Positions 8,358 to 17,902 of a stretch of DNA of 45,998 nucleotides are shown here, one piece after another (the stretch's first letter is position 1; each line of letters opens with the position of its first letter). The notes beneath the pieces are model-generated. The model was not told the origin of the DNA, did not search any database, and saw nothing but the letters and a program-made list of their open reading frames with translations. Source of the stretch: Promethearchaeota archaeon (GTDB lineage Archaea > Asgardarchaeota > Lokiarchaeia > Sigyniarchaeales > SOKP01). A program made the translations under genes and the position numbers. The stretch is from the NCBI GenBank assembly GCA_019058295.1, contig JAHPZI010000003.1:1-45998 (forward strand), written 5' to 3'.

Positions 8358-9083
8358 TTATTCAACTAACACATTAAACTTTTCAAAATCTTCGATGAGT
8401 TGCTCTGTACAAGAATATTGGATGCCATTAAAACCTAAAGATTGACCAATTTCTAAAACGGATCTATGATCATCAATAATTAATGCCTGTTTAGGTTTGC
8501 AATTAATATGGTCTAATAATTCATGATAAAACTCAATATTTCTTTTATTATATTGATAATCGAAGCTAAATACAGTATCATCAAAATACTTTAAAAAGTC
8601 ATATTTTTTATCTAAAAATTCAATTCTCTCTCTGACATTTCCACTAAAAATCACCATTCTATATTTTCCAGATTTAGACAATTGTTGAATTAATTCGAGC
8701 ATTTTAGGATTTGGAACATATGAATTGAACCAAATTTGCCATATACTATGATTTTTAGATTTTGGAATTCTAAGTTTAGATCTAATTTGAGTTTCAAATT
8801 CATTAATTGTAATTAATCCTAATCTTACCTGAGTTCCAATAGAATCAGTATCTGAACTAAAGAGATATTTTAGTAATCTTTTATCTTGAATACTATATAT
8901 TTCTTTTATCTTTTTTTTAGCAATGGGTGTCCCAGCAGTAAAATAAACCCCTCCTAAATCAAAAACTAGAGTTTTAATATTATAACTCTTGGGTGATTTT
9001 AATTGAGGAGTAGCTATTATATTATCTAATATTTCATTATAATCTTGTTCTTTTATTAATTCTTCCATTTTTAACTCATTCAC
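8358..9083 (-). CDS. HAD-superfamily hydrolase
   Basis: 241 residues from GTG 9083 (ATG 9068 is the alternative). HAD motif I is VFDLGGVYFT with nucleophile Asp near 42; the second Asp of DxD is Gly, as in YihX-like phosphatases. Motif II is MVIFSGN. Motif III is the Lys/Arg region after FDYQYNK. Motif IV is ALIIDDHRSVL with the acidic pair. The cap is short and helical, as in subfamily IA. It likely removes phosphate from a small metabolite; the substrate is unknown. A 55-residue ORF ends 13 bases upstream on the same strand, and the two probably share a transcript. Confidence 0.8.
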   Translation of the reverse strand: MNELKMEELIKEQDYNEILDNIIATPQLKSPKSYNIKTLVFDLGGVYFTAGTPIAKKKIKEIYSIQDKRLLKYLFSSDTDSIGTQVRLGLITINEFETQIRSKLRIPKSKNHSIWQIWFNSYVPNPKMLELIQQLSKSGKYRMVIFSGNVRERIEFLDKKYDFLKYFDDTVFSFDYQYNKRNIEFYHELLDHINCKPKQALIIDDHRSVLEIGQSLGFNGIQYSCTEQLIEDFEKFNVLVE

Positions 9084-9096
9084 ATTTCACTTTTAT

Positions 9097-9264
9097 TCAT
9101 TTGGCGAAGATTCTCTTAAAAGCTCTTCCTAACTTTCGATTTATTCTTTTTATTATTGTATTTATATGTTTTTTGAGCTTTTTTTCAGAAATATAATCAT
9201 TAAGTCTGATAAACTCTTCTCTTTCTTTTAATAGAAAAAGCAAATCCTCGTCATTTCTTATCAT
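9097..9264 (-). CDS. Small basic protein of 55 residues
   Basis: ATG 9264 to TGA 9097 encodes 55 residues, MIRNDEDLLFLLKEREEF then a Lys/Arg-rich helix (KKLKKHINTIIKRINRKLGR) ending FAK. The composition is amphipathic and protein-like rather than random A/T codons. The frame ends 13 bases before the HAD gene. A TATA-like TTTATAAA (9311-9318 on the minus strand) lies at the right distance to start transcription about 25 bases before the ATG. No family is recognised. The basic helices could bind nucleic acid, but that is a guess. Confidence 0.45.
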   Translation of the reverse strand: MIRNDEDLLFLLKEREEFIRLNDYISEKKLKKHINTIIKRINRKLGRAFKRIFAK

Positions 9265-9310
9265 TTTCTATCTAAGTAACTAACATAATTATACCGTTTT
9301 AAGTAGTTTC

Positions 9311-9318
9311 TTTATAAA
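9311..9318 (-). promoter_or_regulatory. TATA-like element for the small ORF/HAD operon
   Basis: The minus strand reads TTTATAAA here (plus strand TTTATAAA is self-complementary). A start about 26 bases downstream would be near 9289, giving a short leader to ATG 9264. The 18-bp palindrome lies just upstream of it. Confidence 0.35.
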
Positions 9319-9327
9319 ATATAATGT

Positions 9328-9345
9328 CTATATAGATCTATATAG
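9328..9345. repeat. Perfect 18-bp palindrome, candidate operator
   Basis: CTATATAGATCTATATAG equals its own reverse complement. It lies in the intergenic gap between alaS and the small ORF, immediately upstream of a TATA-like box for the minus strand. Position and symmetry suit binding of a dimeric regulator, though an A/T-rich genome produces such palindromes by chance more often than a balanced one. Confidence 0.4.
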
Positions 9346-9464
9346 GGAAAATCACTTGAATGAAAACGATTTGGTATAGAATAAGATTAAAAAAACTAAT
9401 TCTATATAAATAAGATATGATCTATTTATTTTTTAAACTATTATTTCTTCGTTCAAAAATTATT

Positions 9465-12419
9465 TTAACTCTCAAAAAGTTGTTTTTTGATATAGTTTAT
9501 GATATCATCTATTTTCAAATCATTTCTAGAGATGAAACCTTGTCCAAAATCTTTCCTGCCTCCCCCTTTTCCGCCAAATTGAGATACACATTTGCTAACA
9601 AAATTACCCATATTAAACTCCAATTTCTCTGAGGGACTTTCTCCCACCATTCCCATAATTGATATTCCATTTTGGGTCTTATTTAAGAATATAAGTATTA
9701 AATCATTTTTATCTTTTAAAATCTTAACTCCAAAATTCTTTAGATCATTTTGCTCTAAGTTTTCAAAAGATTCAATTATCAGTTTAAATTTATTGAATTC
9801 ATAAGCATTTTTTATCAGATTGTTTATATTTTCATTGCTAAAGAGTCTCTGAATCTTTTTTATCTTAACTTTAGCTTCATCCCATTCTTGATATAGTTTT
9901 TCTATTTTTGAAGGAACTTGGTCTTTCTTAATATTGAGAAAGTATGAAATTTCAGTTAAAATATCTCCCTTGAAAACATCATTAGAAGTTAATTTTAGAT
10001 CACTTTCATTAAAGTTTCCAGTTGTTAGAGATTTATTTACATTTTTCCATTTTTCTAAAAGTTCTCTAACTCTTCCTACTATTTTATCTGAATCAATTTT
10101 CATCAGAGTTACTAGTTCATTTAAAATTTCTTTATCTTTCTTTTTAATTCGTTCTGTAGCTTTTCCAGCTGTAAATTTTAATCTTACGACGCCATCCTGA
10201 ATTTTTTGTGATTTTATTATTTTAATTTTACCTGTTTCTGCTGTGTTATTTAAATGGGTACCACCGCATGCTTCTACATCCACATCTGGAATCTCTACTA
10301 TCCGAATATTTTTACCAGGAACAGCTCCACCTTGGTATATTGCCATTCCATACTTTTTCTCAGCTTCCGTCCTCGGGATAAAATCTAAATAGAGATCAAT
10401 TCCTTGTTCAACTATTTCGTTTGCACGCCTTTCAATTTCTTTGAGTTTATCTCTAGAGATTTGTTCAAAGTGAGTGATATCTAGATGAGAGCTTTTAAGC
10501 GTTTTTTTAGCACCTGCCTGATTAACATGACTACCTAAAACATCTCGAGCAGCTGCATTAACAATATGAGTTGCTGTATGATGCTGAGAAAGTTGTCTAC
10601 GCCATTTTTCATCGACTTTTATTTTAACAATATCTCCTTCTTTAAATTTTGGTTTTTCATCTAAAATATGAATAATGTAGTTACCTTGTTTGAAAACATC
10701 GCTGAATCTTTGATTATTAATAGTACCAATATCGTGTAATTGACCTCCAGATGTTGGATATGCTACTGATTTATCTAAAACAACCATATTATCAAAAATT
10801 TTCAATACTTTAGCTTTATTAGTAGTTTCAGTGTAATCATAGTAATAGAGAGATTTTGTCTCAGGAAGTCCATTTAAATCTAATTCCAATTCTCTTTCTG
10901 TTGCATGAATTTGCTCAACCTTTTCATGTCTTTCGACAACTAAAGAATAGAAATCATCTGGAATTTTCACCTTCTTGTCATATTTTTTAGCTGCGTCTTT
11001 AACCATATCTGGGCTAATTCCATTAGAATCGTATAATTCTATTAAAGTATCAGTAGAGATATCCCCTTTTTTCAAGATCTTTTCTAAAATTTTTCCAGCT
11101 TTTTTCTTTGTGGCGTAAAATTTTTCCTTTTCGACATTAAGAATTTCTCTAATTTCGTCTAAATGTTCAGAAACTTCAGGAAAGAGGACTTTTAATTCTT
11201 CAGCGTGCCAAGAGCATACATCCGCCATATCTATATTCCAATCAAATTTGTCAATAAAGCTTATGGCACGCCTAAAAATCACTCTTAAATTATAACCACC
11301 ACCTACATTTGAGGGAAGTTTACCATCATTAATTGCAAACAATAAAGTTCGAGCGTGCTCAGCAATTGAATATAATCCGGTCATTGGTAATATTTTTTCT
11401 TTTAACACCTTAACATCTATCTGTAATTCCTTACCAACGCGATTCCAAGCAGCGTCCATATCATCAACTTCGTCAATATTTAGATATGCAGAATATTGAG
11501 AGAATCTATTATATAGCTCTAAATCTAATTCGATTTTTGTAATTTCTCTTAATTTTGATAGGACATGAGGAAAAATTGCTTCATACATATTAGGAGTACC
11601 CTGTGAAAACCATGCAACTCGTTCTTGTCCAAGGCCCATATCTAAAACTTTAAGCTGTAATTCACGTGGGCCTTCAGGGGATTGTTCAAACATAGTATAA
11701 ACTTGATTAAAAAGTTCAACACCTCTACTAAAGAATTCAAGACTACATCCAAAAGAGCCTCCACCTGCCCAACTATCTTCATGAATAGTAATTTCTTCCT
11801 TCGCAAGACCAACCCCTTTATGGATAAAATCATGCATGTCCATAAAAAGCTGCCCTTGATCCCATTCTTGGGGTGAAACAAATGTATGCTGTCCAATCAT
11901 TACAAAACCAGTGTTATGACTTCCAGTAACCCCTACATTCTCGATGTCATTAAATCTCAAACAGAACTGAGGGATTAATAATTTTTTTGCTGGGGGTTCC
12001 ACCTCACCTGTTATAACATATGGCTGAAATGCTGAAATTGAAGCTATGGTAAACTCAGATGTGGGATTCCACCTTGCTACACATGGATACCTTTTTATTG
12101 GTTGATATCCTCTTGGCTCTAAAATTTCAACAATTTTGTTCCAAACATCGATAAATGATAGTTTTATTGCTGATGGATTATCTATGACAACTTGAAATCC
12201 TCCTGAACAAGCTGGGTCTCCACAAACTTCTCTATCATTATGAACAGTCCAAAAATAGGTTCCGCACTTACATAATTTTCTCATATATCCAAGTTTTTTG
12301 AGCTCTTCAGTAGGAAAATATTTCTCGGGTTCTTTTGATGCGATTTTTTTGAAGACGCTTTTCAGCTCTTTATCTGTTTTGCTGTTTTTAAGCTGTGTCT
12401 CAAGGTCATTAGAAGGCAT
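9465..12419 (-). CDS. alaS: Alanyl-tRNA synthetase, archaeal type
   Basis: 984 residues from ATG 12419 (a TTG three codons upstream is in frame). It charges tRNA-Ala. An archaeal-type N-terminal zinc motif KCGTYFWTVHNDREVCGDPAC comes before the class II catalytic core (VARWNPTSEFTIASISAFQP, and later GLGQERVAWFSQGTPNMYEA). The editing domain has HHTATHIVNAA (HxxxH) and CGGTHL, which supply the metal ligands for removing Ser and Gly. The C-terminal DHHA1/C-Ala part ends in GGKGGGRKDFGQG. All key elements are intact. The gene is flanked by short A/T-rich gaps, so it is probably transcribed alone. Confidence 0.97.
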   Translation of the reverse strand: MPSNDLETQLKNSKTDKELKSVFKKIASKEPEKYFPTEELKKLGYMRKLCKCGTYFWTVHNDREVCGDPACSGGFQVVIDNPSAIKLSFIDVWNKIVEILEPRGYQPIKRYPCVARWNPTSEFTIASISAFQPYVITGEVEPPAKKLLIPQFCLRFNDIENVGVTGSHNTGFVMIGQHTFVSPQEWDQGQLFMDMHDFIHKGVGLAKEEITIHEDSWAGGGSFGCSLEFFSRGVELFNQVYTMFEQSPEGPRELQLKVLDMGLGQERVAWFSQGTPNMYEAIFPHVLSKLREITKIELDLELYNRFSQYSAYLNIDEVDDMDAAWNRVGKELQIDVKVLKEKILPMTGLYSIAEHARTLLFAINDGKLPSNVGGGYNLRVIFRRAISFIDKFDWNIDMADVCSWHAEELKVLFPEVSEHLDEIREILNVEKEKFYATKKKAGKILEKILKKGDISTDTLIELYDSNGISPDMVKDAAKKYDKKVKIPDDFYSLVVERHEKVEQIHATERELELDLNGLPETKSLYYYDYTETTNKAKVLKIFDNMVVLDKSVAYPTSGGQLHDIGTINNQRFSDVFKQGNYIIHILDEKPKFKEGDIVKIKVDEKWRRQLSQHHTATHIVNAAARDVLGSHVNQAGAKKTLKSSHLDITHFEQISRDKLKEIERRANEIVEQGIDLYLDFIPRTEAEKKYGMAIYQGGAVPGKNIRIVEIPDVDVEACGGTHLNNTAETGKIKIIKSQKIQDGVVRLKFTAGKATERIKKKDKEILNELVTLMKIDSDKIVGRVRELLEKWKNVNKSLTTGNFNESDLKLTSNDVFKGDILTEISYFLNIKKDQVPSKIEKLYQEWDEAKVKIKKIQRLFSNENINNLIKNAYEFNKFKLIIESFENLEQNDLKNFGVKILKDKNDLILIFLNKTQNGISIMGMVGESPSEKLEFNMGNFVSKCVSQFGGKGGGRKDFGQGFISRNDLKIDDIINYIKKQLFES

Positions 12420-12524
12420 TTTAATCAAGTTTCATTAAAGTATAATCTTGAAATATAGATGATTACTAAGAAATAAAATAAAACATTTCCTAAAACTATT
12501 ATTATTATTCCTAATATAACAAAT

Positions 12525-15500
12525 TTAGGAATAACAGGTCCTATTGATAATAACCTTTTTCATCTCATCAGAAAGCTCATTAAAGTAGGCGCAGTAACCG
12601 GCAATACGAACCATAAGGTTGGGGTGTTTTTCTGGGTTTTTATAGGCTTCCAGTAATATTTCACGGTTAATGACATTGGGTTGAAGTTCCATTCCCCCTT
12701 TTGTAAGAAATGTCTTTATTATACTTGCCAGATTTTTTACACCCTCTTTGCCCTGAAACAATGCGGAATCAATAGTAAACGTAACCGTTGTACCATTTTC
12801 AGCATGATCTATAAAATTAACCCCAGCGATAGAATTCAGTGACGAAAATAGATCCGATTGTTCCATTCCATAATGCGGAATAATACTGTTGGCAAGAGGA
12901 ACGCCTTTTAATCTTCCCGAAGGCAGGGCTGGGGTATTTTTACCATATCTAGTACAGACATTCAAGGCATAATAGCCAGCTGAATATCTGCCGTTTCGCG
13001 GACAATTCTTCACAGAGTCCAGAGCATTATTATAAATCTCCATTACTTTGGTTACCCATTCTGTAGCTTCACGAGATGAATCATCACCGAATTTTGGTAT
13101 CGCGAGCAATGCAGACCGGATATTCTGGTTATAGTCCCCTTGGAAATTTTTTTCGATGGCATAAATGATGTCACTGATACTATAAAGTTTTTTCTTGAAT
13201 ACAACCTCATTGATGGCATACAACGAATCTGCGACATCCGTAACCCCTAACGCTTGAATACCACTGCTGTTAAAGGTTGTACCGCCTTCGTTTACATCTT
13301 TTCCACTTTCAATACATCCATTAAAGAGTGAGGAGGCAAGAGGTGTTGTAAAATTTTTACAAAGCTCTTTTTCAATTTTCTGGTGATCGGTCAATATTGA
13401 ATTTGCCAGATGGTTCAATCGTGTCTGGAAGCGTTCAAGTAATTCATCCATACTGGATGGTGGGTTATAAATATAGAGACCTTTCTTACTATTACGCCTT
13501 TTAATTAGCTTGTTAAAAATAGTATTAATGTACCTGGAAATTATATTTTTCTTGTATGAATATAAGTATTTATTAAAATTTTTTATTAATTGCAATAATG
13601 CCTCACGGAATCCATAATTCCATAGATCATGTCTATGACCTCTAATTGCCTGCAATAAAGGAAGAGCAAGATTCATATTGGCACAATCTGTATTGCCAAA
13701 ATGGTCATCTGAAGCATTAGGTTCAACACATCCTATTATTGAATAATTTCTCGCATTTTCCAGAGTAGTAGAATAATGTCTTTGTATGGTTTCTATGTAA
13801 ATCTCATCGCTGAATAATTGTGGTATAGGACATCCGTTGATATATCCCTCTGCAATTCTTTCCAGATATTGAGCAGGACTGTTTTTATGAACTCGTGCTG
13901 CCATATCTACACATCGCGGCAGCAGTTCACAGGCATCAATCAGCATATAGGTAATGTCATTGGTGGCATCCCTGCCGTCCTTGTCAACACCGCCAAAAGT
14001 CAAAGCCTGATCTGTAGAGAGAGTCTCAAAATTCTTAGAGATACTTAAAAATGATTCGCCATCATTTATAAAAAATACTTCATCCATTTTGAGAATAAAT
14101 AAACAAAGAAGTTCTTTTGCTTTCTCGTAAGTAATTAACCCTGCTTCTTTGTCCTTTTTATAATAAGGATACAAGATCTGATCAAGACGTCCATAGGAGA
14201 CCGCATTTTCAAAAGATTCAAGGCAAAGCGCGATTTGTATAAACAACATGGATTGCAGAGCTTCATGAAATGTGCGGGCGGGATACATAGGAACATGCCT
14301 ACAGATCCTTTCCATTTCTTCCAATTCCATGCGACGCTCCGGATCTTTTTCTTTCTTGCTCAAACTCGACAATTTTTCAGCATATTTCAGAGCAAAAGAT
14401 TCCAATCCTTTTAGAGCAATTATGATACTATTATAAAAATCCTGATTATTCTCAGGCTTTTCTTTTTGCTTTGCCTTAATCTCTTCTATGAGACCAGAGG
14501 TTCCTAGATTAAGAATGCGTTTAAAATTTACAATATAATGCGCTATTGATACTAAATTATTATTAAATCCAGAATCCATCTCTGAAGTTCGTCCCAGATA
14601 GAAGATAAACTCAGATAATTTTGGATATACCTTCTTTAAAAGGCTATGTTTCGACCAGAAAGGATATATCCGAAAATAAAAGTAGAGCCTATCTTTACGA
14701 GAAATGTGGAATGAAACCGGTTTTTGGCGATTTATTTTATAGAGAAACATTATAGCCGAAGTGCCAGCGTATTCTTCCCAAAGCTGGCCAGCGGTTCTTT
14801 TGGATGTAAAATTACCAACGAGTAGCTCCCGGGGATAGATTATGACTTTCTTATTTCGTAATACATACGAAAGACGTTCTGCCCTATGAATGGGGGTCGG
14901 CTTTTTAAAACCGTGCTTCTTATAATACTTTGTTTTAAGTTTAGCTGCTTCTATACAAAGAGCCAGCCTACTCTCTCTTATATCTTTCTGTATTTCTTTA
15001 ACACGCTGCGTAAAGACGGTTTGATGTCCGGAAGAATCTAGATCCGTGTTTTCGGCCTTAATGCCATAAGATTTGAATAATTTTACTCCATTTTTTAGTG
15101 ATACAAGGCTTTGTTCTGGGGTGATATTTAATGAAGCCACATCCAGACCAAGACGTTGAGCTTTTTCTTCATACAAGTTGTGGTATTTCATTAATTCAAT
15201 TGAGTTATACTTGATTGATTTTAAAAAATCAGAAGTGTTTTGTATATTGCTTTTACTATCGGTGAATCCCGGCACCATTACCATTCGAAATTTAATTTTG
15301 GCGTTTAAATCAATTAATTTCTTTATATTGCTATGGATCAAGGTGCTGTCTTGTTTTGTGTATTTTATATGGAGCTTGTCGTCACCAACAACCTTAAGAT
15401 CAACGAGAAAAAGATCTATGTAAGGTGCGATTTTACTGATATTTTTCCAAGGCGCATGAAGCGATGTTTCAGCGGTTATCTTTATATTTTCTTTTTTTAA

Positions 15501-15803
15501 TAATTTCAATAAATCTATTAGACTATTCGGGTCTTGTAAGAGAGGCTCACCGCCGCTCAGCGTCACTCCACCGTTGGTTGAGCGGTAATAATCAATATCT
15601 CTCGAAACCACTTCCATTATGTCGTCTATTGAATAATTACAATCAGACGCCATGACGCCCTGAAATGATTGCATTTCTGGATTTTGACACCATAAACATC
15701 TCAAATTGCACCCCTTGAAAAACAATGTGGTATTAATCCCGGGGCCGTCATAAACACAGGTACGTTGTATTTGAAAGGTTTTTAGGCTTTCAGTTGTTTG
15801 CAT
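12525..15803 (-). CDS. Fusion of radical-SAM glycyl radical enzyme activase and glycyl radical enzyme
   Basis: 1092 residues in one uninterrupted frame. Residues 1 to about 260 are a PFL-activase-like radical SAM domain: CxxxCxxC at C32, C36, C39 (GCNLRCLWC), a GG motif in TLSGGEPLL (81-89), and VPGFTDS. It lacks the ferredoxin-like insert of many GRE activases. From about 270 to the end is a full-length GRE: thiyl Cys near 692 in IIGCVEP, with the Cys-x-Glu of the eliminase/dehydratase branch, and glycyl loop RIAGYCAYF with Gly 1069. GREs are normally activated by a separate protein. Start MQTTESLKTF at ATG 15803 has no clear ribosome-binding site. The DNA is visibly richer in G and C than its neighbours, suggesting transfer. 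The substrate is unknown. Confidence 0.9.
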   Translation of the reverse strand: MQTTESLKTFQIQRTCVYDGPGINTTLFFKGCNLRCLWCQNPEMQSFQGVMASDCNYSIDDIMEVVSRDIDYYRSTNGGVTLSGGEPLLQDPNSLIDLLKLLKKENIKITAETSLHAPWKNISKIAPYIDLFLVDLKVVGDDKLHIKYTKQDSTLIHSNIKKLIDLNAKIKFRMVMVPGFTDSKSNIQNTSDFLKSIKYNSIELMKYHNLYEEKAQRLGLDVASLNITPEQSLVSLKNGVKLFKSYGIKAENTDLDSSGHQTVFTQRVKEIQKDIRESRLALCIEAAKLKTKYYKKHGFKKPTPIHRAERLSYVLRNKKVIIYPRELLVGNFTSKRTAGQLWEEYAGTSAIMFLYKINRQKPVSFHISRKDRLYFYFRIYPFWSKHSLLKKVYPKLSEFIFYLGRTSEMDSGFNNNLVSIAHYIVNFKRILNLGTSGLIEEIKAKQKEKPENNQDFYNSIIIALKGLESFALKYAEKLSSLSKKEKDPERRMELEEMERICRHVPMYPARTFHEALQSMLFIQIALCLESFENAVSYGRLDQILYPYYKKDKEAGLITYEKAKELLCLFILKMDEVFFINDGESFLSISKNFETLSTDQALTFGGVDKDGRDATNDITYMLIDACELLPRCVDMAARVHKNSPAQYLERIAEGYINGCPIPQLFSDEIYIETIQRHYSTTLENARNYSIIGCVEPNASDDHFGNTDCANMNLALPLLQAIRGHRHDLWNYGFREALLQLIKNFNKYLYSYKKNIISRYINTIFNKLIKRRNSKKGLYIYNPPSSMDELLERFQTRLNHLANSILTDHQKIEKELCKNFTTPLASSLFNGCIESGKDVNEGGTTFNSSGIQALGVTDVADSLYAINEVVFKKKLYSISDIIYAIEKNFQGDYNQNIRSALLAIPKFGDDSSREATEWVTKVMEIYNNALDSVKNCPRNGRYSAGYYALNVCTRYGKNTPALPSGRLKGVPLANSIIPHYGMEQSDLFSSLNSIAGVNFIDHAENGTTVTFTIDSALFQGKEGVKNLASIIKTFLTKGGMELQPNVINREILLEAYKNPEKHPNLMVRIAGYCAYFNELSDEMKKVIINRTCYS

Positions 15804-16117
15804 TTTTGACTAATTCTAAATATATACATTAACTCTAGTAAGTATATAATAATATAAATCAACGGAATAATATTAATTTTCTTTTTATGTATTGGTTAAT
15901 TTTTCTTGAAAATGATTATAAATTATAACTTAATGCTTTCTTATTATTTTTTCCAATATTTCTATATTAATAAAAAACATTTATTATGGCGGAAAAAAAC
16001 TAGAAATAGTTCATTATTTAGTTCTATTTATCTTTTTCTAAAGATTTAAAAGACATTTCTATTATTAATTTTGAGAAAAATTTCAAATTTAGAGAATATA
16101 TTTTAAAAAGTGATATT
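15804..16117. other. Divergent intergenic region
   Basis: 314 A/T-rich bases between the divergent GRE fusion and Rab-like GTPase genes. It should hold both promoters. I see several A/T-rich TATA-like stretches (for example around 15842-15850 for the minus strand) and the AAGTGAT ribosome-binding site just before ATG 16118. No additional gene or RNA is apparent. Confidence 0.5.
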
Positions 16118-16696
16118 ATGAGTGATGATGAAGAAAGAGGATTTGTTTTTAAAATTGCGGTGATAGGAGATGGTGCTGTAGGAAAAACATCCCTAATTAA
16201 AAAGTATACTTCCGGTGAATTTAATGAGAAATATATAATGACATTAGGGGCACAGTTTACAGAACACAATACTGTTATTCACGACAACCCAATAAGGCTT
16301 GTTTTATGGGACATTGCAGGACAGGAGCAATTTGCCCAACTCCGACAAGGATTTTACAAGGGAAGTAGAGCCTGCATAATTGTTTTCTCTCACGAAGAAA
16401 ATGAACTCGGAGAAAATAGTTTTAATAACATTTCTAAATGGCTTAATGACATAAAGAAGAATTGTGGGAATTTACCAATCATTTTATTTGGAAATAAAAT
16501 CGATTTAATTAAAGATATTGATAAAATAGCCCAAGACAAAGATTATCCAAAATCAAACGACAATATTGATAAAATGGTGGAGGGATACAACTTCCTTGGT
16601 TATTATCTAACGAGTGCACTAACAGGGATAGGAGTTAACGAGGCTTTCCAAATATTATGTGAGAAACTATATCAGATATATAAGGATTTTGCATAA
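16118..16696 (+). CDS. Rab/Ras-like small GTPase
   Basis: 192 residues with all G motifs intact: G1 GDGAVGKTS (17-25), switch I Thr in MTLGAQF (about 42), G3 WDIAGQE with the catalytic Gln near 69, G4 GNKIDL (125-130) and G5 TSA (165-167). It should bind and hydrolyse GTP as a molecular switch. No C-terminal Cys prenylation motif is present (ends IYKDFA), as is usual for archaeal members. AAGTGAT precedes the ATG. The gene converges with the longin-like gene at 16784; the two strands meet in an A-run (16762-16776) that may terminate transcription. Such Rab-like GTPases are abundant in Asgard archaea. Cellular role unknown. Confidence 0.92.
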   Translation: MSDDEERGFVFKIAVIGDGAVGKTSLIKKYTSGEFNEKYIMTLGAQFTEHNTVIHDNPIRLVLWDIAGQEQFAQLRQGFYKGSRACIIVFSHEENELGENSFNNISKWLNDIKKNCGNLPIILFGNKIDLIKDIDKIAQDKDYPKSNDNIDKMVEGYNFLGYYLTSALTGIGVNEAFQILCEKLYQIYKDFA

Positions 16697-16783
16697 ATAA
16701 TTTTCCAATATAGCCAAATTTATTGGTTTCTCTTTTTTTCGAGATTATGATTCTAAAATATTTAAAAAAAAAAAAAAAGTTTT

Positions 16784-17902
16784 TTAAGTAGTTTCTTTAC
16801 TTTTAGCTTTTAGTTGTGCTTTGTGTTCAAAATAAGCATTTTCCAGTACATTTAAGTATTCTATTAAGACTCTATCTGATTTTGATTTTACATCGTATTC
16901 TGAAATTATTGTTTGCAAAATATATTTTGGAAAAATTTTGGCAATGTAAAAATCAGAGAGCATTGCATAATATTCAATACCTTTAGAGCTCTGGAAGACA
17001 TGGACTATTTGATTCTCCCATAAGATTTTTAGTACCCCATCGACATCCTCAACGCCTTTCTTTTTAAGTTTTTCAATTTCGTTTTTAGTACAAATAGAAG
17101 TTCTCAACAATTTTAATGTCTGATAAACTTGAGGATCCATCAAAATATTTATCAGTTTTAAATTGTCTTCTTCTGATGGACGATAATTTTGGAAAAAATT
17201 TTTTACTTCTATATAATAATCATTAGTAAAATTCTCTGGCAAGCCTAGCTCTACAGAATTTTTCAGCAATTTATTTGGAGGAGGTCTTCGAGATATTAAC
17301 AAATCATTAATGAAAAAAATCAACTCTGAAGGCATACCTTTTACAGATGATTCCTTTATAATATCAATTTTAATTAAATCGACGATAAGCGCATTTATAT
17401 CCACATATCCGTGTCGATATTTGTCTTTAAGCCAGATAACTAATTCTGATTTAGTAAATACACCTTCTTCTCTGAGCCGTTCGATAATCATTCTTTTAAC
17501 CTGATCTTCGTAAGCAATAGCAAGTCTTAATTCTTCAGATAGACTTGGATAAACAGAAATACGATTGAAAAGAGATGGTAACAATGTTTTAAAGGTTTTT
17601 TCCTCAATATTTTGTAAAATCATTCTACTAATGTCAGATAATCCTCCCTCATAAGCATCTGCATCTTCATTTAAATTTAGAAGTAAGACAATGTAATAAC
17701 CCACATCAGGGCCACTATAATAAGAAATGAGATTTAAAGGACCAACCATCAAACTGATTACGCCTGCTTCGCCGCTATATTCGTGTGCACTGTAGATCTG
17801 CATCAATGTGTCTTCACTTAGTTCAATCTCTTCTGGATATTTGGCTTCAATTTTCGTACCAAGACGTTTATCCCATCTCATGACTATTATTCCAATTGGC
17901 AT
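16784..17902 (-). CDS. Cytosolic protein with longin-like N-terminus and winged-helix-like segments
   Basis: 372 residues, unrecognised by close family. Residues 1-110 (GIIVMRWDKRLGTKIEAKYP, then ISLMVGPLNLISYYSG, YYIVLLLNL) read as an alternating alpha/beta domain of longin or SRX type. Residues about 145-200 (VKRMIIERLREEGVFTKSEL then VDINALIVDLIKIDIIKES) and 265-320 look like winged helices. No signal peptide or membrane segment is seen. A strong GGAGGTG ribosome-binding site lies inside the last codons of the upstream surface-protein gene, and that gene stops at 17903, directly adjacent. The coupling suggests that the two products act together at the membrane. The domain call is by eye and tentative. 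Confidence 0.6.
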   Translation of the reverse strand: MPIGIIVMRWDKRLGTKIEAKYPEEIELSEDTLMQIYSAHEYSGEAGVISLMVGPLNLISYYSGPDVGYYIVLLLNLNEDADAYEGGLSDISRMILQNIEEKTFKTLLPSLFNRISVYPSLSEELRLAIAYEDQVKRMIIERLREEGVFTKSELVIWLKDKYRHGYVDINALIVDLIKIDIIKESSVKGMPSELIFFINDLLISRRPPPNKLLKNSVELGLPENFTNDYYIEVKNFFQNYRPSEEDNLKLINILMDPQVYQTLKLLRTSICTKNEIEKLKKKGVEDVDGVLKILWENQIVHVFQSSKGIEYYAMLSDFYIAKIFPKYILQTIISEYDVKSKSDRVLIEYLNVLENAYFEHKAQLKAKSKETT

